Positions 26,240 to 35,289 of a DNA stretch of 64,000 nt are shown here, piece by piece (position 1 is the first letter of the stretch; the number at the start of each line of letters is the position of its first letter). The stretch comes from Bradyrhizobium sp. AZCC 1693 (GTDB lineage: Bacteria; Pseudomonadota; Alphaproteobacteria; Rhizobiales; Xanthobacteraceae), in assembly GCF_036924745.1 (NCBI RefSeq), contig NZ_JAZHSD010000001.1:2852001-2916000 (forward strand), in the 5' to 3' direction. The notes beneath the pieces were generated by a model. That model made no database searches. It worked only from the letters and a program-made list of their open reading frames with translations, and was not told the DNA's origin. Both the position numbers and the translations under genes were made by a program.

Positions 26240-27493
26240 CTACGCCCGCACCGCCGCCAGTCCCAGCGGGGGCGGCGCAAACCCGGCCTTGGAGGCGTAG
26301 CCGCGCACGATCGCCTCGCGCTGGGCGTGGCTCAGCACCTTCTCGATGTCGGTAAAGCCATCCGGCGCCAGCTGCTCGACCGCGTCGATCACGCCCTCGG
26401 GCCCGCCGCGGCGGTTGGAGCGCACGATCTCCGCCGTCATCGGCAGGCGCTTCTGCTCATAGGCCGCCAGCGCCTGACGCGGATGCTCAGCTCGCGCCAG
26501 TTCATCGGCCAGCGCGCGGGCGTCGAGGATCGCCTGCGACGCGCCGTTGGAGCCGACCGGATACATCGGATGCGCGGCGTCGCCGAGCAGCGTCACCCGT
26601 CCCCAGGTCCAGTACGGCAGCGGATCGCGGTCGCAGCACGGATATTCGTAGAATTCGGGCGTCGCCGAGATCAGGCTGCGCACATCGACATGCGGCACCT
26701 TGAATCGTTCGACATGCGGCATCAGTTCCTCGCGCTTGCCGGGCCGCGACCAGTCCTCGCGGCGGGGCGGCGGTGAATTGCCGTCGCTGACTTTCACCAT
26801 GACCGCCCAGTTGGTCAGCCGGCTCGCCGGGCTCGATCCTTCCGCGATCGGATAGACCACGACCTTGCCGTGATTCCCGCCGGCCACGATCATCGAGCGG
26901 CCGGTGAGGAACGCCGGCCATTCGCGCGCGCCGCGCCACAGCATGATGCCGTTCCAGCACGGCGGCCCCTCGTCCGGAAACAGCATTTCGCGTACCCGCG
27001 AGTGAATGCCGTCGGCGCCGACAAGGATATCGCCGCGCGCGGTTTTGACATGGGCGCCGGTGCGGTCGAAAAAGTGCGCGACTACGCCGCCCTCGTGCTG
27101 CGCGAACGCACCGAGACGGCAGCCGGTGTGGATTGCCTCCTGGCCGAGCCGCTCCTCAACCGCGCGATGAATGACGCTCTGCAGGCGGCCGCGATGAACC
27201 GAGAATTGCGGCACGTCGTGACCGGCATCGAGACCGCGAGGCTCGCGCCAGACTTCCTGGCCGTGGCGGTTCAGATAATACAATTGGTCGGTGCGAACAG
27301 CGGCGGCATCCAGCCGGTCCAGCAGCCCGAGGCCGGTCAATTCTCTGATGGCATGCGGCAGCGTGTTGATGCCGACGCCGAGCTCGCGGATGCTTTCGGA
27401 CTGCTCGAATAGTTCGCAGTCGATGCCGCGCGCCCGCAACATCAGCGCAGTGGTAAGCCCTCCGATGCCGCCTCCGACGATGATTGCTTTCAT
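26240..27493 (-). CDS. FAD-dependent aromatic monooxygenase (salicylate-hydroxylase-like)
   Basis: 417-aa group A flavoprotein hydroxylase. FAD motif MKAIIVGGGIGGLTTALML at the N-terminus, DILVGADGIHSRVREMLF (DG motif) and VTLLGDAAHPMYPVGSNGAS (GD motif). The reading frame is open to 27568, but the ATG at 27493 begins directly at the FAD fold with a GGAGTAA ribosome site. It lies 80 bases downstream of the 2-aminobenzoyl-CoA monooxygenase gene and is probably co-transcribed. Not a recognised kynurenine 3-monooxygenase. The substrate may be an aminoaromatic acid, unproven. Confidence 0.8.
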   Translation of the reverse strand: MKAIIVGGGIGGLTTALMLRARGIDCELFEQSESIRELGVGINTLPHAIRELTGLGLLDRLDAAAVRTDQLYYLNRHGQEVWREPRGLDAGHDVPQFSVHRGRLQSVIHRAVEERLGQEAIHTGCRLGAFAQHEGGVVAHFFDRTGAHVKTARGDILVGADGIHSRVREMLFPDEGPPCWNGIMLWRGAREWPAFLTGRSMIVAGGNHGKVVVYPIAEGSSPASRLTNWAVMVKVSDGNSPPPRREDWSRPGKREELMPHVERFKVPHVDVRSLISATPEFYEYPCCDRDPLPYWTWGRVTLLGDAAHPMYPVGSNGASQAILDARALADELARAEHPRQALAAYEQKRLPMTAEIVRSNRRGGPEGVIDAVEQLAPDGFTDIEKVLSHAQREAIVRGYASKAGFAPPPLGLAAVRA

Positions 27494-27573
27494 CCGCGTT
27501 ACTCCAACTCTCCTCCTCACCTCACACCCCGCTTGCGGAGAGAGGAAGGGATCGAGAGAGCCTGCCATCCAGC

Positions 27574-29922
27574 CTATTCGGCTGCAAGCGGCTTTGTCGC
27601 CTCGGCTTTCAGCTCGGCCCGGGTTTTCGGCTTACCCTTAATTTTGAGGTCCTCGAAATCCTGCCGGTCGCGCACGCTGTTGCGGAAGATCTGTTCCTTG
27701 CCGGGCAGATATTGCGGCGGACAGGCGATATCGGCGCCATACCAGGCCGCCGCCCGCATCGTAAACGACGGATCGACCAGATGCGGCCGGGCGAGCGCGA
27801 CGAGGTCGGCTCGGCCGGCGGCGAGGATGGTGTTGACCTGATCTGCTGTCGTGATGTTGCCGACGCACATGGTTGCGACCCGGGCTTCGTTGCGGACCTG
27901 ATCGGAGAATGGTGTCTGGAACATCCGGCCGTAGATCGGCTGCGCGTCGCGCACGGTCTGTCCCGTGGAGACATCGACCAGATCGACGCCGGCTTCGCCG
28001 AACGCACGTGCGACTGCCACCGCGTCATTGCCGGTGATGCCGCCTTCGGCCCAGTCGGTGGCGGAGATGCGCACCGACATCGGCTTGTGCGCCGGCCATG
28101 CCGCGCGCATCGCCTCGAACACCTCCAGCGGATAGCGCAGCCGGTTGGCGAGCGTGCCGCCGTATTCATCGGTACGCGTGTTAGTCAGCGGCGAAATGAA
28201 ACTCGCCAGCAGATAGCCGTGGGCGCAATGCAGTTCCAGCATGTCGAAGCCGCAGGCCACGCCGCGCAAGGCCGCGGCGACGAATTCCTGCTTGACGCGA
28301 TCCATCGCGGCGCGATCCATCTCGCGCGGCACCTGGCTGTCGGGGAAGTACGGCAATGGCGACGCCGAGATCGTATCCCAGCCGCCCTGCTCCAGCGGCC
28401 GGTCCATGCCCTCCCACATCAATTTGGTGGCGCCCTTGCGGCCGGCATGTCCAAGCTGCAGGCAGATTTTCGCGGCTGAATTGGCATGGACGAAATCGAC
28501 AATCCGCGTCCATGCCGCCTGCTGCTCGTCGTTCCACAGGCCGGTACAGCCCGGCGTAATGCGGGCGTCGCGGCCGACGCAGGTCATCTCCGTGAAGATC
28601 AGGCCCGCGCCGCCGATCGCGCGCGAGCCGTAATGTACCAGATGGAAATCGGTAGGCACCCCCTCCTTCGCCGAATACATGCACATCGGCGAGACCACCG
28701 CGCGATTACTGACTTCCATCTCGCGCAGCTTCAGCGGCTGGAACATCGGCGCGACAGGCTTGTCGACATCGACGTCGAAGCCCTTGGCGCGGACCTGCTT
28801 CGCAAACGCCTTGTCGACCTCACGGACGAACTCGGGCGCGCGCAGCGTGAGATTGTCGTAGGTGATCGCCTTGGCGCGAGTCATGACGCCGAAGGCGAAC
28901 TGCACGGGATCGAAATCCCAGAAGCGGTCGACATGCTCGAACCAGACCAGCGAGACGTCGGCCGCATGCTGGATCTTCTCGACCTCCTCGCGCCGCCCGT
29001 GCTCGTAGGTCTGCAACGCGGCGTCGACCGTCGGCGCCTGGGCCATCGCGTCAGCGAGTGCGATCGCATCTTCCATAGCAAGCTTGGTGCCGGACCCGAT
29101 CGAGAAATGCGCGGTTGCTTTGGCATCGCCGAGCAGCACCATGTTGTCCTTGACCCAGCGCTGGCTGCGGATCATCGGGAAATTGCGCCACATCGAGCGG
29201 TTGATCAGCAGCGGATGGCCGTCGAGGAACCAGCCGAAAATCTTGGCCATTCGATCGGCGGATTGCTGTTCGCTCAGGCCTTCGAGCCCGGCGCGCTGGA
29301 AGGTTTCGGCGTCGGTCTCGAAGATCCAGGTCGAGCGGCCGGCTTCGTATTGATAGGCATGCGCGATGAACGGGCCCCACTCCGTCTCCTGGAAGATGAA
29401 GGTGAAGGCGTCGAGCGGCCGGGTCGAGCCCATCCACGCGAACTTGTTGGAGCGCAGGTCGATCTGCGGCTGGAAATGCTCGATGTGCTTGTCGCGGAAG
29501 CGGCTGTTGATGCCGTCGGCGAGCACGATCAGATCGGTATCGGCGAAGCGGGCTTCGTCGTCGATGTCGGTCTCGAACAATAGCGTCACGCCGAGTTCGC
29601 GGGCGCGCTCCTGCAGGATCAATAGCAGCGTCCGGCGTGAGCAGCCGCAAAAGCCATTGCCGCCGACGCGATGGACGGCACCGCGGAAATGCACGGCGAT
29701 GTCGTCCCAATAGGCGAATTCCTGGGTGATGCGGCGATAGCTCGGCGGATCGTATTTCTCGAAATTGTCCAGCGTCGCGTCCGAGAACACCACGCCGAAG
29801 CCGAACGTGTCGTCGGCGCGGTTGCGCTCATAGACCGTGATCTCGGCCTGGGGCCGCTGTTTCTTCAAGAGGATCGCGGCGTAGAGACCGGCCGGTCCGC
29901 CGCCGATAATCGCGATCTTCAT
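27574..29922 (-). CDS. 2-aminobenzoyl-CoA monooxygenase/reductase (two-domain flavoprotein)
   Basis: 782 aa, matching the known length of this bifunctional enzyme. Domain 1 (about 1-385) is a group A FAD monooxygenase with [19 protein letters not shown] and [20 protein letters not shown]. Domain 2 (about 395-770) is an old-yellow-enzyme FMN reductase with [29 protein letters not shown] and [20 protein letters not shown]. It hydroxylates and reduces the ring of 2-aminobenzoyl-CoA without oxygenolytic cleavage. A salicylyl-CoA 5-hydroxylase-like activity is the alternative. The adjacent ligase and kynurenine genes favour anthranilate. Good GGAGGCGG ribosome site; site C lies about 40 bases upstream. 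Confidence 0.88.
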   Translation of the reverse strand: MKIAIIGGGPAGLYAAILLKKQRPQAEITVYERNRADDTFGFGVVFSDATLDNFEKYDPPSYRRITQEFAYWDDIAVHFRGAVHRVGGNGFCGCSRRTLLLILQERARELGVTLLFETDIDDEARFADTDLIVLADGINSRFRDKHIEHFQPQIDLRSNKFAWMGSTRPLDAFTFIFQETEWGPFIAHAYQYEAGRSTWIFETDAETFQRAGLEGLSEQQSADRMAKIFGWFLDGHPLLINRSMWRNFPMIRSQRWVKDNMVLLGDAKATAHFSIGSGTKLAMEDAIALADAMAQAPTVDAALQTYEHGRREEVEKIQHAADVSLVWFEHVDRFWDFDPVQFAFGVMTRAKAITYDNLTLRAPEFVREVDKAFAKQVRAKGFDVDVDKPVAPMFQPLKLREMEVSNRAVVSPMCMYSAKEGVPTDFHLVHYGSRAIGGAGLIFTEMTCVGRDARITPGCTGLWNDEQQAAWTRIVDFVHANSAAKICLQLGHAGRKGATKLMWEGMDRPLEQGGWDTISASPLPYFPDSQVPREMDRAAMDRVKQEFVAAALRGVACGFDMLELHCAHGYLLASFISPLTNTRTDEYGGTLANRLRYPLEVFEAMRAAWPAHKPMSVRISATDWAEGGITGNDAVAVARAFGEAGVDLVDVSTGQTVRDAQPIYGRMFQTPFSDQVRNEARVATMCVGNITTADQVNTILAAGRADLVALARPHLVDPSFTMRAAAWYGADIACPPQYLPGKEQIFRNSVRDRQDFEDLKIKGKPKTRAELKAEATKPLAAE

Positions 29923-29961
29923 CTACCGCCTCCGAAACAGGTGTCGGGCTAGCTCGGAAAT

Positions 29962-29984
29962 TACTTTAAGCCTAAAATAATTTT
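29962..29984. promoter_or_regulatory. Shared operator-like site C, upstream of 2-aminobenzoyl-CoA monooxygenase
   Basis: Contains ACTTTAAGCCTAAAATAATT, with core TTTAAGCCTAAAAT identical to site B and flank AATAATT shared with site A. It lies 40-62 bases before the start codon on the opposite strand, in the expected promoter position. Confidence 0.6.
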
Positions 29985-30002
29985 GGGGCAAGGGGCAGGA
30001 TT

Positions 30003-30112
30003 TCGTGCCCCGGATGCGGCGCAGCGATGCGCTGCTGTTCCGGGGCGCCACCTCGGTGGGTCCCGGCCCTGCGGAGCAGCGTAAGGAACGCTGCACCGCG
30101 TCCGGGACACAG
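30003..30112. repeat. Dispersed Bradyrhizobium-type palindromic element
   Basis: Two linked hairpin-forming halves: GTGCCCCGGATG...CCGGGGCGCC and GGGTCCCGGCCCTGCGGAGC...GTCCGGGACA. This combination is familiar from many intergenic regions of Bradyrhizobium and Rhodopseudomonas (recall). It fills the space between the crotonase gene and site C. Confidence 0.6.
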
Positions 30113-30126
30113 CCCATAAAGCCCCC

Positions 30127-30963
30127 TCAATTCCCCTCGAACACCGGGGTCCGCTTGTTCGAAAACGCCTCGAAGGCGCGGCCGAAATCTTCCGTGGTCA
30201 TGCAGAGCGCTTGCGCCACCGCTTCGGCCTCGATCGCCTCCTCCACCGACATCGCCCATTCCATCGCCAGCATACGCTTGGTCATGGTGTTGGCGAAGGT
30301 GGGCCCATCCGAAATCTGCTTGGCCAGAAGCTGCGCCTGCGGCAGCACCGCGTCCGGCGTAACGATACGGCTGAAGAAGCCCCAGCGCTCGCCCTCCTCG
30401 GCGGTCATGAAGCGGCCGGTATAGAGCAGTTCGGAGGCCCGCGACTGCCCGATGATGCGCGGCAGGATCGCGCAGGCGCCCATGTCGCAGCCGGCGAGCC
30501 CTACCTTGTTGAACAGGAATGCGACCTTGGCCCCGGTGGCGGCCAGGCGCAGATCCGAGGCCATCGCAACGATCGCACCGGCCCCGGCGCAGATGCCTTC
30601 GACGGCGGCCACGATCGGCTGCGGACAGGCCCGCATCGCCTTCACGAGATCGCCGGTCATGCGGGTGAAGGCGGTCAGTCCCTTGGTGTCCATCTGAATC
30701 AAAGGACCGATGATCTCGAACACATCGCCGCCCGAGGAAAAATTACCGCCTGCGCCGGTGACGACGATGGTTTTGACCTCGTCATCCATCGCGCAGGCGC
30801 GGAAGAAGTCGGTGAGTTCGCGATAGCTTTCGAAGGTCAGCGGATTCTTTCGCTCGGGACGATTGAGCGTCACCGTGGCGACGCGATCGACGACGGCCAG
30901 CAGGAAATGTTTCGGCGAATAGTCAGCCAGCGGCAGCGTGACGGGGTTGGCGGGCTTGCTCAT
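30127..30963 (-). CDS. Enoyl-CoA hydratase/isomerase family protein
   Basis: 278-aa crotonase. Oxyanion-hole segments are [15 protein letters not shown] (first) and [19 protein letters not shown] (second). It should act on a CoA thioester, presumably a ring intermediate after the monooxygenase/reductase step, where hydration or ring opening by a crotonase is expected. The ATG follows an AGGGAGAG ribosome site. It lies 41 bases downstream of the SDR gene, so both are likely expressed from the promoter with site D. Confidence 0.87.
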   Translation of the reverse strand: MSKPANPVTLPLADYSPKHFLLAVVDRVATVTLNRPERKNPLTFESYRELTDFFRACAMDDEVKTIVVTGAGGNFSSGGDVFEIIGPLIQMDTKGLTAFTRMTGDLVKAMRACPQPIVAAVEGICAGAGAIVAMASDLRLAATGAKVAFLFNKVGLAGCDMGACAILPRIIGQSRASELLYTGRFMTAEEGERWGFFSRIVTPDAVLPQAQLLAKQISDGPTFANTMTKRMLAMEWAMSVEEAIEAEAVAQALCMTTEDFGRAFEAFSNKRTPVFEGN

Positions 30964-31004
30964 GATCTCTCCCTGAATTTAATCGTTATCGATGTGGCGG
31001 CCGA

Positions 31005-31787
31005 TCAGACTTCGCCGCCCGCTACCGCAATGGCTTGACCCGTGATGGCACCGGCGCCTTCGCCGCAGAGCCACAGCACGGCGTCGGCGACCTCCGATGG
31101 CGCCACGAGGCGCCCCTGCGGATTGTGCTTTGCCAGTTCGGCGATGGCCTGCTCGCGGCTGCGGCCGGTTTTCTTGATGATGTTGTCGATCGAGCCGTCC
31201 AGCAGATCGGTTTCGGTGAAGCCGGGGCATACGGCATTGACGGTGACGCCGCTCTTCGCCGTCTCCAGCGCCAGCGAACGAACGAGGCCGATGACGGCAT
31301 GTTTCGCCGCGCTGTAGGCACTAACATAGGCATAGCCCTTCAAACCGGCGGTGGACGCGACGGCGACGATCCGGCCGCGGCGGCGCTCCACCATTCCAGG
31401 CAATACCGCCTGCGTGGCGTGGACCACGCCCATGAAATTCACGTCCATCATCCGCTGGAACATCCCCGCATCGGAACGCCCGAAAGGCGCGGACTCCGCT
31501 GCGCCCGCATTGGCAACGAGAATGTCGATCGGCTGCCGCGCGGCGGCTTCCGCAACGGCGGCTTTGATCGATGCCGGATCGGCGACGTCGGCTGCCGGAT
31601 CGGCGACGTCGGCTGCGGCCGCGAACTGTGCCGCGCCGGATGCGACGGCTTCATCCAGCGTAGCGCGGTTGCGGCCGAGCACCGTTACCGTCGCGCCGGC
31701 TTTCGACAGCGCCGCCGATATCGCCAGCCCAATGCCCCGCCCGCCGCCGGTGACGAGCGCATGGGAGGAACGCGACAATGGGGACAT
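31005..31787 (-). CDS. Short-chain dehydrogenase/reductase
   Basis: 260 aa. Cofactor motif VTGGGRGIGLAISAALSKAG, NAGAAESAPF (NAG motif), catalytic YSAAK with the preceding serine in VASTAGLKGY, and PGFTE. Probably a 3-hydroxyacyl-CoA-type dehydrogenase in the downstream steps of 2-aminobenzoyl-CoA breakdown (inference from the cluster). AGGAGG ribosome site before the ATG. An in-frame 21-bp tandem duplication (31573-31614) repeats seven residues (AADVADP) in the loop after the second beta strand, next to the cofactor site. Confidence 0.87.
   Translation of the reverse strand: MSPLSRSSHALVTGGGRGIGLAISAALSKAGATVTVLGRNRATLDEAVASGAAQFAAAADVADPAADVADPASIKAAVAEAAARQPIDILVANAGAAESAPFGRSDAGMFQRMMDVNFMGVVHATQAVLPGMVERRRGRIVAVASTAGLKGYAYVSAYSAAKHAVIGLVRSLALETAKSGVTVNAVCPGFTETDLLDGSIDNIIKKTGRSREQAIAELAKHNPQGRLVAPSEVADAVLWLCGEGAGAITGQAIAVAGGEV
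31573..31614. repeat. In-frame 21-bp tandem duplication inside the SDR gene
   Basis: GCCGGATCGGCGACGTCGGCT occurs twice without interruption (31573-31593 and 31594-31614). The copies are identical, which suggests a recent slippage event. Confidence 0.95.
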
Positions 31788-31816
31788 CGGTCAAGCCTCC
31801 TGGATGAAGGTTCAGC

Positions 31817-31840
31817 GTATATTTTAAACTTCAAGCTTTT
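31817..31840. promoter_or_regulatory. Shared operator-like site D, upstream of the SDR-crotonase unit
   Basis: Contains TATTTTAAACTTCAAGCTTT, about 30-50 bases before the SDR start. Related to site E through the core TTTAARYTTCAAGC. Confidence 0.55.
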
Positions 31841-31879
31841 GCAAGGAAGCGGCGGGGAACGTGGTTACGGCGGTGCGGT

Positions 31880-32452
31880 CGTCCATGCCTAGTGCGCAAT
31901 TGCGCACGGGCGCAGGGACCCACAGCCACCGTCGCCCATTGCTGAACGAAAGCCGTCGACCATCTTGGCAAGACAACATCCGCCGGGGCGTATGGGTCCC
32001 TGCGTTCGCAGGGACGACCGGCGTGGAAGCAGTCGCGATACAAAGTATGACTCTGCGTTCTCGCGGCGCATTGCGTCCGAGGTTTGTTGGGTAACTTCTC
32101 GCCCTCCTTGTTAGAGGGCGCAGGGAAGACCGGGTGCTTGCTGCACCCGCGGTCTCGCGTGCTATTTGCGCAAACAAAAGTGCACACGAGCATACAGGGC
32201 AGCGGGAGCATTCCGGCCTTCCCTGCGCAATGGCTTTACGGTTTACTTCGTGCTCTTCCCGGAGAACGGCTCTTTTGCCTCCGTCGTCGCGCAGACACTT
32301 CTGCGCAACTTAACGCCAGCACCGCGGCGCCCGAACCACACGACTTCGCCGTACGCTTCCGGCGCGCAACGTCTATCGCGCCCTCAGCGTCCATCGCATC
32401 TCACCGCACGTTCGTGACGATGGCCAACGCCCCTCATCCGCCGTGAGACGGG
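31880..32452. repeat. Nested dispersed repeats (intergenic, no gene)
   Basis: Two repeat types follow one another. Near 31900-32020 there are inverted copies of GGGTCCCTGCG with a CGCAGGGACGAC hairpin. From about 32046 to 32452 runs a long element containing CTCTGCGTTCTCGCGGCGCA, GAGGGCGCAGGGAAGACCGG, TTCCCTGCGCAATGGCTTTA and GGAGAACGGCTC, a combination I recognise as a several-hundred-base repeat dispersed in Bradyrhizobium genomes. Several short ORFs here are not convincing genes. Confidence 0.6.
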
Positions 32453-32605
32453 CGGAGTTATGGAGCTGATTTGCCCGACATGTTAAGCGGAATATTTTTG
32501 CGCCAAGGGCTGGACAGGATTTGAGTGATTTGCCCGTCGTGCCAATTGGTCGCAGTCGCTGCACAGGATTTTCGCTTGCGCGAGAAGCAAATCAGTTCGC
32601 AGTTC

Positions 32606-32699
32606 GTAGGGTGGGCAAAGCGCAAGCGTGCCCACCATCAAGAAGCACGATCGGCGATGGATGGTGGGCACGGCACTGACGCGCCTTTGCCCACCCTAC
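32606..32699. repeat. GGGTGGGC inverted-repeat element, copy 1
   Basis: GTAGGGTGGGCAAAG at 32606 and its complement CTTTGCCCACCCTAC ending at 32699 flank the inner arms GTGCCCACCATC and GATGGTGGGCAC. A related copy lies at 52401-52475. This palindrome class is widespread in Bradyrhizobium (recall). Confidence 0.75.
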
Positions 32700-33142
32700 G
32701 GGTTAACGATGCCGTCTCTTCTCAGCGGCGGCGGCAGAGCATCGTCGCCGATATCGGCTTCCCTGTCTTTGAACAGATGAACGATCGCGTTCGCGTAGTA
32801 CCGCAACTGCACGAGCTCTTGCGGGTTGGCGCGGTAGGAGTCGTCGGTCTCGATCACCAGATGGCGCAGCGTCAGCATCCGCAGGCCGACGGAGATGGCG
32901 TAATCGCGGTCGGCGCGCGGGATGTGAACATAGCTTCCGAGCCGTTCGAGCTCGCCGGTCAAGGTTGAAACGCGGCCCTTGATTTCGAACAACGTCAGCA
33001 GCTGGCCACCCGCCTCCAGCATGGCGGTCACAGGCATATCCGAAGCGATGCCACTCGCCGCGCATGGCCAGCCAGAGACGGTCACAATCCCGCAAATCTC
33101 GTCATCGCGCTCGCCGGCCTTCGACCGGCCACGGCAGAGCAC
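32696..33142 (-). pseudogene. C-terminal fragment of a glycerol-3-phosphate acyltransferase-like gene
   Basis: A 148-codon open stretch. From about residue 36 it reads like the C-terminal part of PlsB-type acyltransferases: MLEAGGQLLTLFEIKGRV, then LRYYANAIVHLFKD, similar to the YYxNxxxHLF pattern of that family. The first 35 codons show no such character, and the acyltransferase catalytic HxxxxD part is missing. It is abutted by the palindromic element at its 3' end. Most likely a remnant left by rearrangement. The family call is from memory of the motif. Confidence 0.45.
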
Positions 33143-33360
33143 GCTCGGATACTCAGCCCTCGTTTCAAATCGTCCGACAGTTCATCATGTCCGACGCGAT
33201 CCGCCGCCGATTCACCAGCCGCTTCACCGTCGGCCAACTTGCCGGGGCGGCTCGATCCCGATCACAAACCTCCCCCGCCGCTCTCAAATCGCCATAGCGC
33301 CTGCGGCACGGCCTGGGGCCGGCATCCGAAACCTTTCACAAAAGCGGAAGTCACGGGACG

Positions 33361-33468
33361 TCACTCCGGAAGACCGGAGGTACGCTCGTAGAGCCGGCTG
33401 ACGAGATGGAACAGGGGCCGCCCGGATTGTGCGAAGGGAAGATAGCCCAGCTCGTCGAGGCTGAACAT
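33361..33468 (-). pseudogene. Remnant of an IS21-type IstB helper ATPase gene
   Basis: The minus strand reads SLDELGYLPFAQSGRPLFHL then VSRLYERTS before a stop at 33361-33363. This matches the IstB Walker-B region (DELGYLPF) and what follows it. Only about 35 codons remain; there is no IstA and no inverted terminal repeat was recognised. Confidence 0.65.
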
Positions 33469-33579
33469 GAACGGAAGCCGGGCCTTCTGTTCACCGTGAA
33501 TTCAGTTTCGCTGGCTAACGTGATCTCACGGCCACCAGAGGTGGCCGGATTTCCAGCCCCTGAACTGAAAGGACACCAC

Positions 33580-33804
33580 ATGCTCAAGAATATATCTGTT
33601 CCCGTTCTTGTTGCATCGCTCCTCGCTGGATCTGCAGCAATTGCTGCCGGTAGCGCCGTAGCTCATGATACCAAGTCTTCTGTGGACGCAAAGGCGCAGG
33701 CGACAGTAGACCAGCCGGTCGCGCAGGGTAACTCCGAGATGTCGGCCGCCAAGAAGGCCGCGAAGAAGACCAAGAAGACCAAGAAAACAAAGAAGGAGAT
33801 GTAG
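33580..33804 (+). CDS. Small secreted lysine-rich protein
   Basis: 74 aa. N-terminal signal peptide (MLKNISVPVLVASLLAGSAA, cleavage likely near AVAHD at about 30), then a short Ala/Gln-rich spacer and a strongly basic tail of KKAAKKTKKTKKTKKEM type. AAAGGA precedes the ATG at 33580. The Lys-rich tail resembles small periplasmic proteins seen in rhizobia, but I do not recognise a family. It stands alone between gene remnants, right after the IstB fragment. Confidence 0.6.
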   Translation: MLKNISVPVLVASLLAGSAAIAAGSAVAHDTKSSVDAKAQATVDQPVAQGNSEMSAAKKAAKKTKKTKKTKKEM

Positions 33805-33899
33805 GTACTCGCGCTTGCGGGAGGTGCGCGATGACGCGGGTGAAGCGGCATCGCGCCACCGCGTCGGCGGAGTTTGGCTGCGTGCTAATGAGTCCACAC

Positions 33900-34081
33900 G
33901 CTAGCCCGGCATGAAGGCATCGAATGCGGCCCAGAGCTGCGCGCGATAGCGGTCGTCTTCCTGCAGGATTTCCGATCGTTCCGGCAAGCGCGCCCTCTGG
34001 AACGGGATTGGCCGGTATCGACAGCAGCGTCATGGAGTTGATGTCCAGGCGGCGGCTTGGCGAAGAACCACCTGACGGCAA
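33900..34081 (-). pseudogene. Unidentified gene remnant downstream of the CoA-transferase
   Basis: The minus strand contains a coding-like end RYRPIPFQRARLPERSEILQ continuing to RYRAQLWAAFDAFMPG and a stop near 33903, closed upstream by an in-frame stop. A second frame reads RLDINSMTLLSIPANPVPEG. Together they look like the broken 3' end of an enzyme gene (amidase- or hydrolase-like, uncertain). Confidence 0.3.
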
Positions 34082-34102
34082 TGAACAAGGCGCCGGATCA
34101 AT

Positions 34103-35289
34103 CTAGATGATCCCGTTGTTGCGAAGCGCGGCGATGGCATCTGCGTCATAGCCGATATCGGCCAGCACGCGATCGGTGTGCTCGCCGAGCGTCGGCGGAC
34201 GCGACACGATTTCGCCTGGGGTCTCCGACAGCCGCACCGCGGCGCGCGCCGTCGGCGCCGGCTTCGGCAAGCCGGGTAATCGACATCCTGCATGAAGCCG
34301 GTGGCGCGGATATGCGGATGCTCCAGCGCCTGCTGCGGGCTCAGCACCGGTCCGGCCGGAATCATCGCTCTTCCCAGCGTATCGACGGCTTCCTGCGTGG
34401 TGCGCTCGGCGCACCAGCGCGCCATCCGTTCGCTGATAACAGGACCGTTGTCGCCGCGCTTGAGATCGTCGGCGAAACGCGGGTCGTTCAGCCAGTGATC
34501 CTCCTCGCCCATCAATTTGGCCCAGCGGATGAACAGCGGGTGCCCGGTGACCTGGCACAAGACCCAGCCGTCCTTGGTGCGGTAGATATCGGCGGGCGCC
34601 GCGGTCTGGCCGAGATTGCCTGTCGGCACGCGATTGGCTGATATCACCGCCTGCTCGATCAGGGTCGCGTTGGTGAAGGAGAGCGCGGTCGCCAGCAGCG
34701 CGCCTTCGACGATCTGCCCGCGCCCGGATTTGCCGCGCTCGATCAGGGCGGCGAGCGTGCCGAACGCGCAATGCAGCGCGGTGCCGAAATCGACCCAGTT
34801 CACCGCCGCCCGGTACGGCGGATCGCCCTTGCCCGTCATATACACCGCGCCCGACATCACCTGGCCAACGCCGTCAAAACCAACGCGGTCGGACCACGGC
34901 CCCGGCCCGCCGAAAGCGGTCGCGGTGGTCAGGATGATGTCCGGCTTGATCGCCTTCAGCGATTCATAATCGAGCTTCATCGCCCGCAGCGTCTGCGGCG
35001 GCAGGTTGGCGACGACGACATCTGATGTGGCGACCAGCCGGCGCATGACCTCCTGCCCTTCCGGCTTCATCGGATCGAGCGTGATGCACTTCTTGTTGCG
35101 GTTGACCTGCAGGAACAGCGCGCCCTCGCCGCCTTCGCCCACGGGCGCTACGAAACGGTCCTCGCTGCCGTCGCGTTTCTCCACGCGAATGACTTCCGCG
35201 CCGAATTCCGCCAGCAATGTCGCGCAATACGGCCCCGCGATATAGCGCCCGAAATCGAGGACGCGAACGCCCTCCAGAACTCCCCCCAT
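34103..35289 (-). pseudogene. CaiB/BaiF family CoA-transferase, frameshifted near the 3' end
   Basis: Class III CoA-transferase: VRVLDFGRYIAGPYCATLLAEFGAEVIRVEK, of which the first 20 residues carry the nucleotide-fold signature, then NRNKKCITLDPMKPEG and NWVDFGTALH with the expected catalytic aspartate. The frame from 35289 is good through GFMQDVDYP. The family C-terminus (LPKPAPTARAAVRLSETPGE to LADIGYDADAIAALRNNGII) continues in another frame ending at 34103. One base is missing in the GGG run at 34274-34276. This may be a true mutation or an assembly error. The acyl substrate is unknown; it is divergent from the DapA-like gene. Confidence 0.85.

Noticed and set aside
26240..27493. Kynurenine 3-monooxygenase
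   Set aside because: FAD and DG/GD motifs are general to group A hydroxylases; the protein lacks the C-terminal membrane-type region of KMO and the cluster encodes the 2-aminobenzoyl-CoA route instead.
32084..32446. Short ORFs in the repeat region (up to 120 codons) considered as genes
   Set aside because: They fall inside a dispersed repeat, overlap one another in several frames and show no domain or ribosome site.
33361..33468. Complete IS21-type insertion sequence
   Set aside because: Only about 35 codons of IstB remain; no IstA and no terminal repeats were found.
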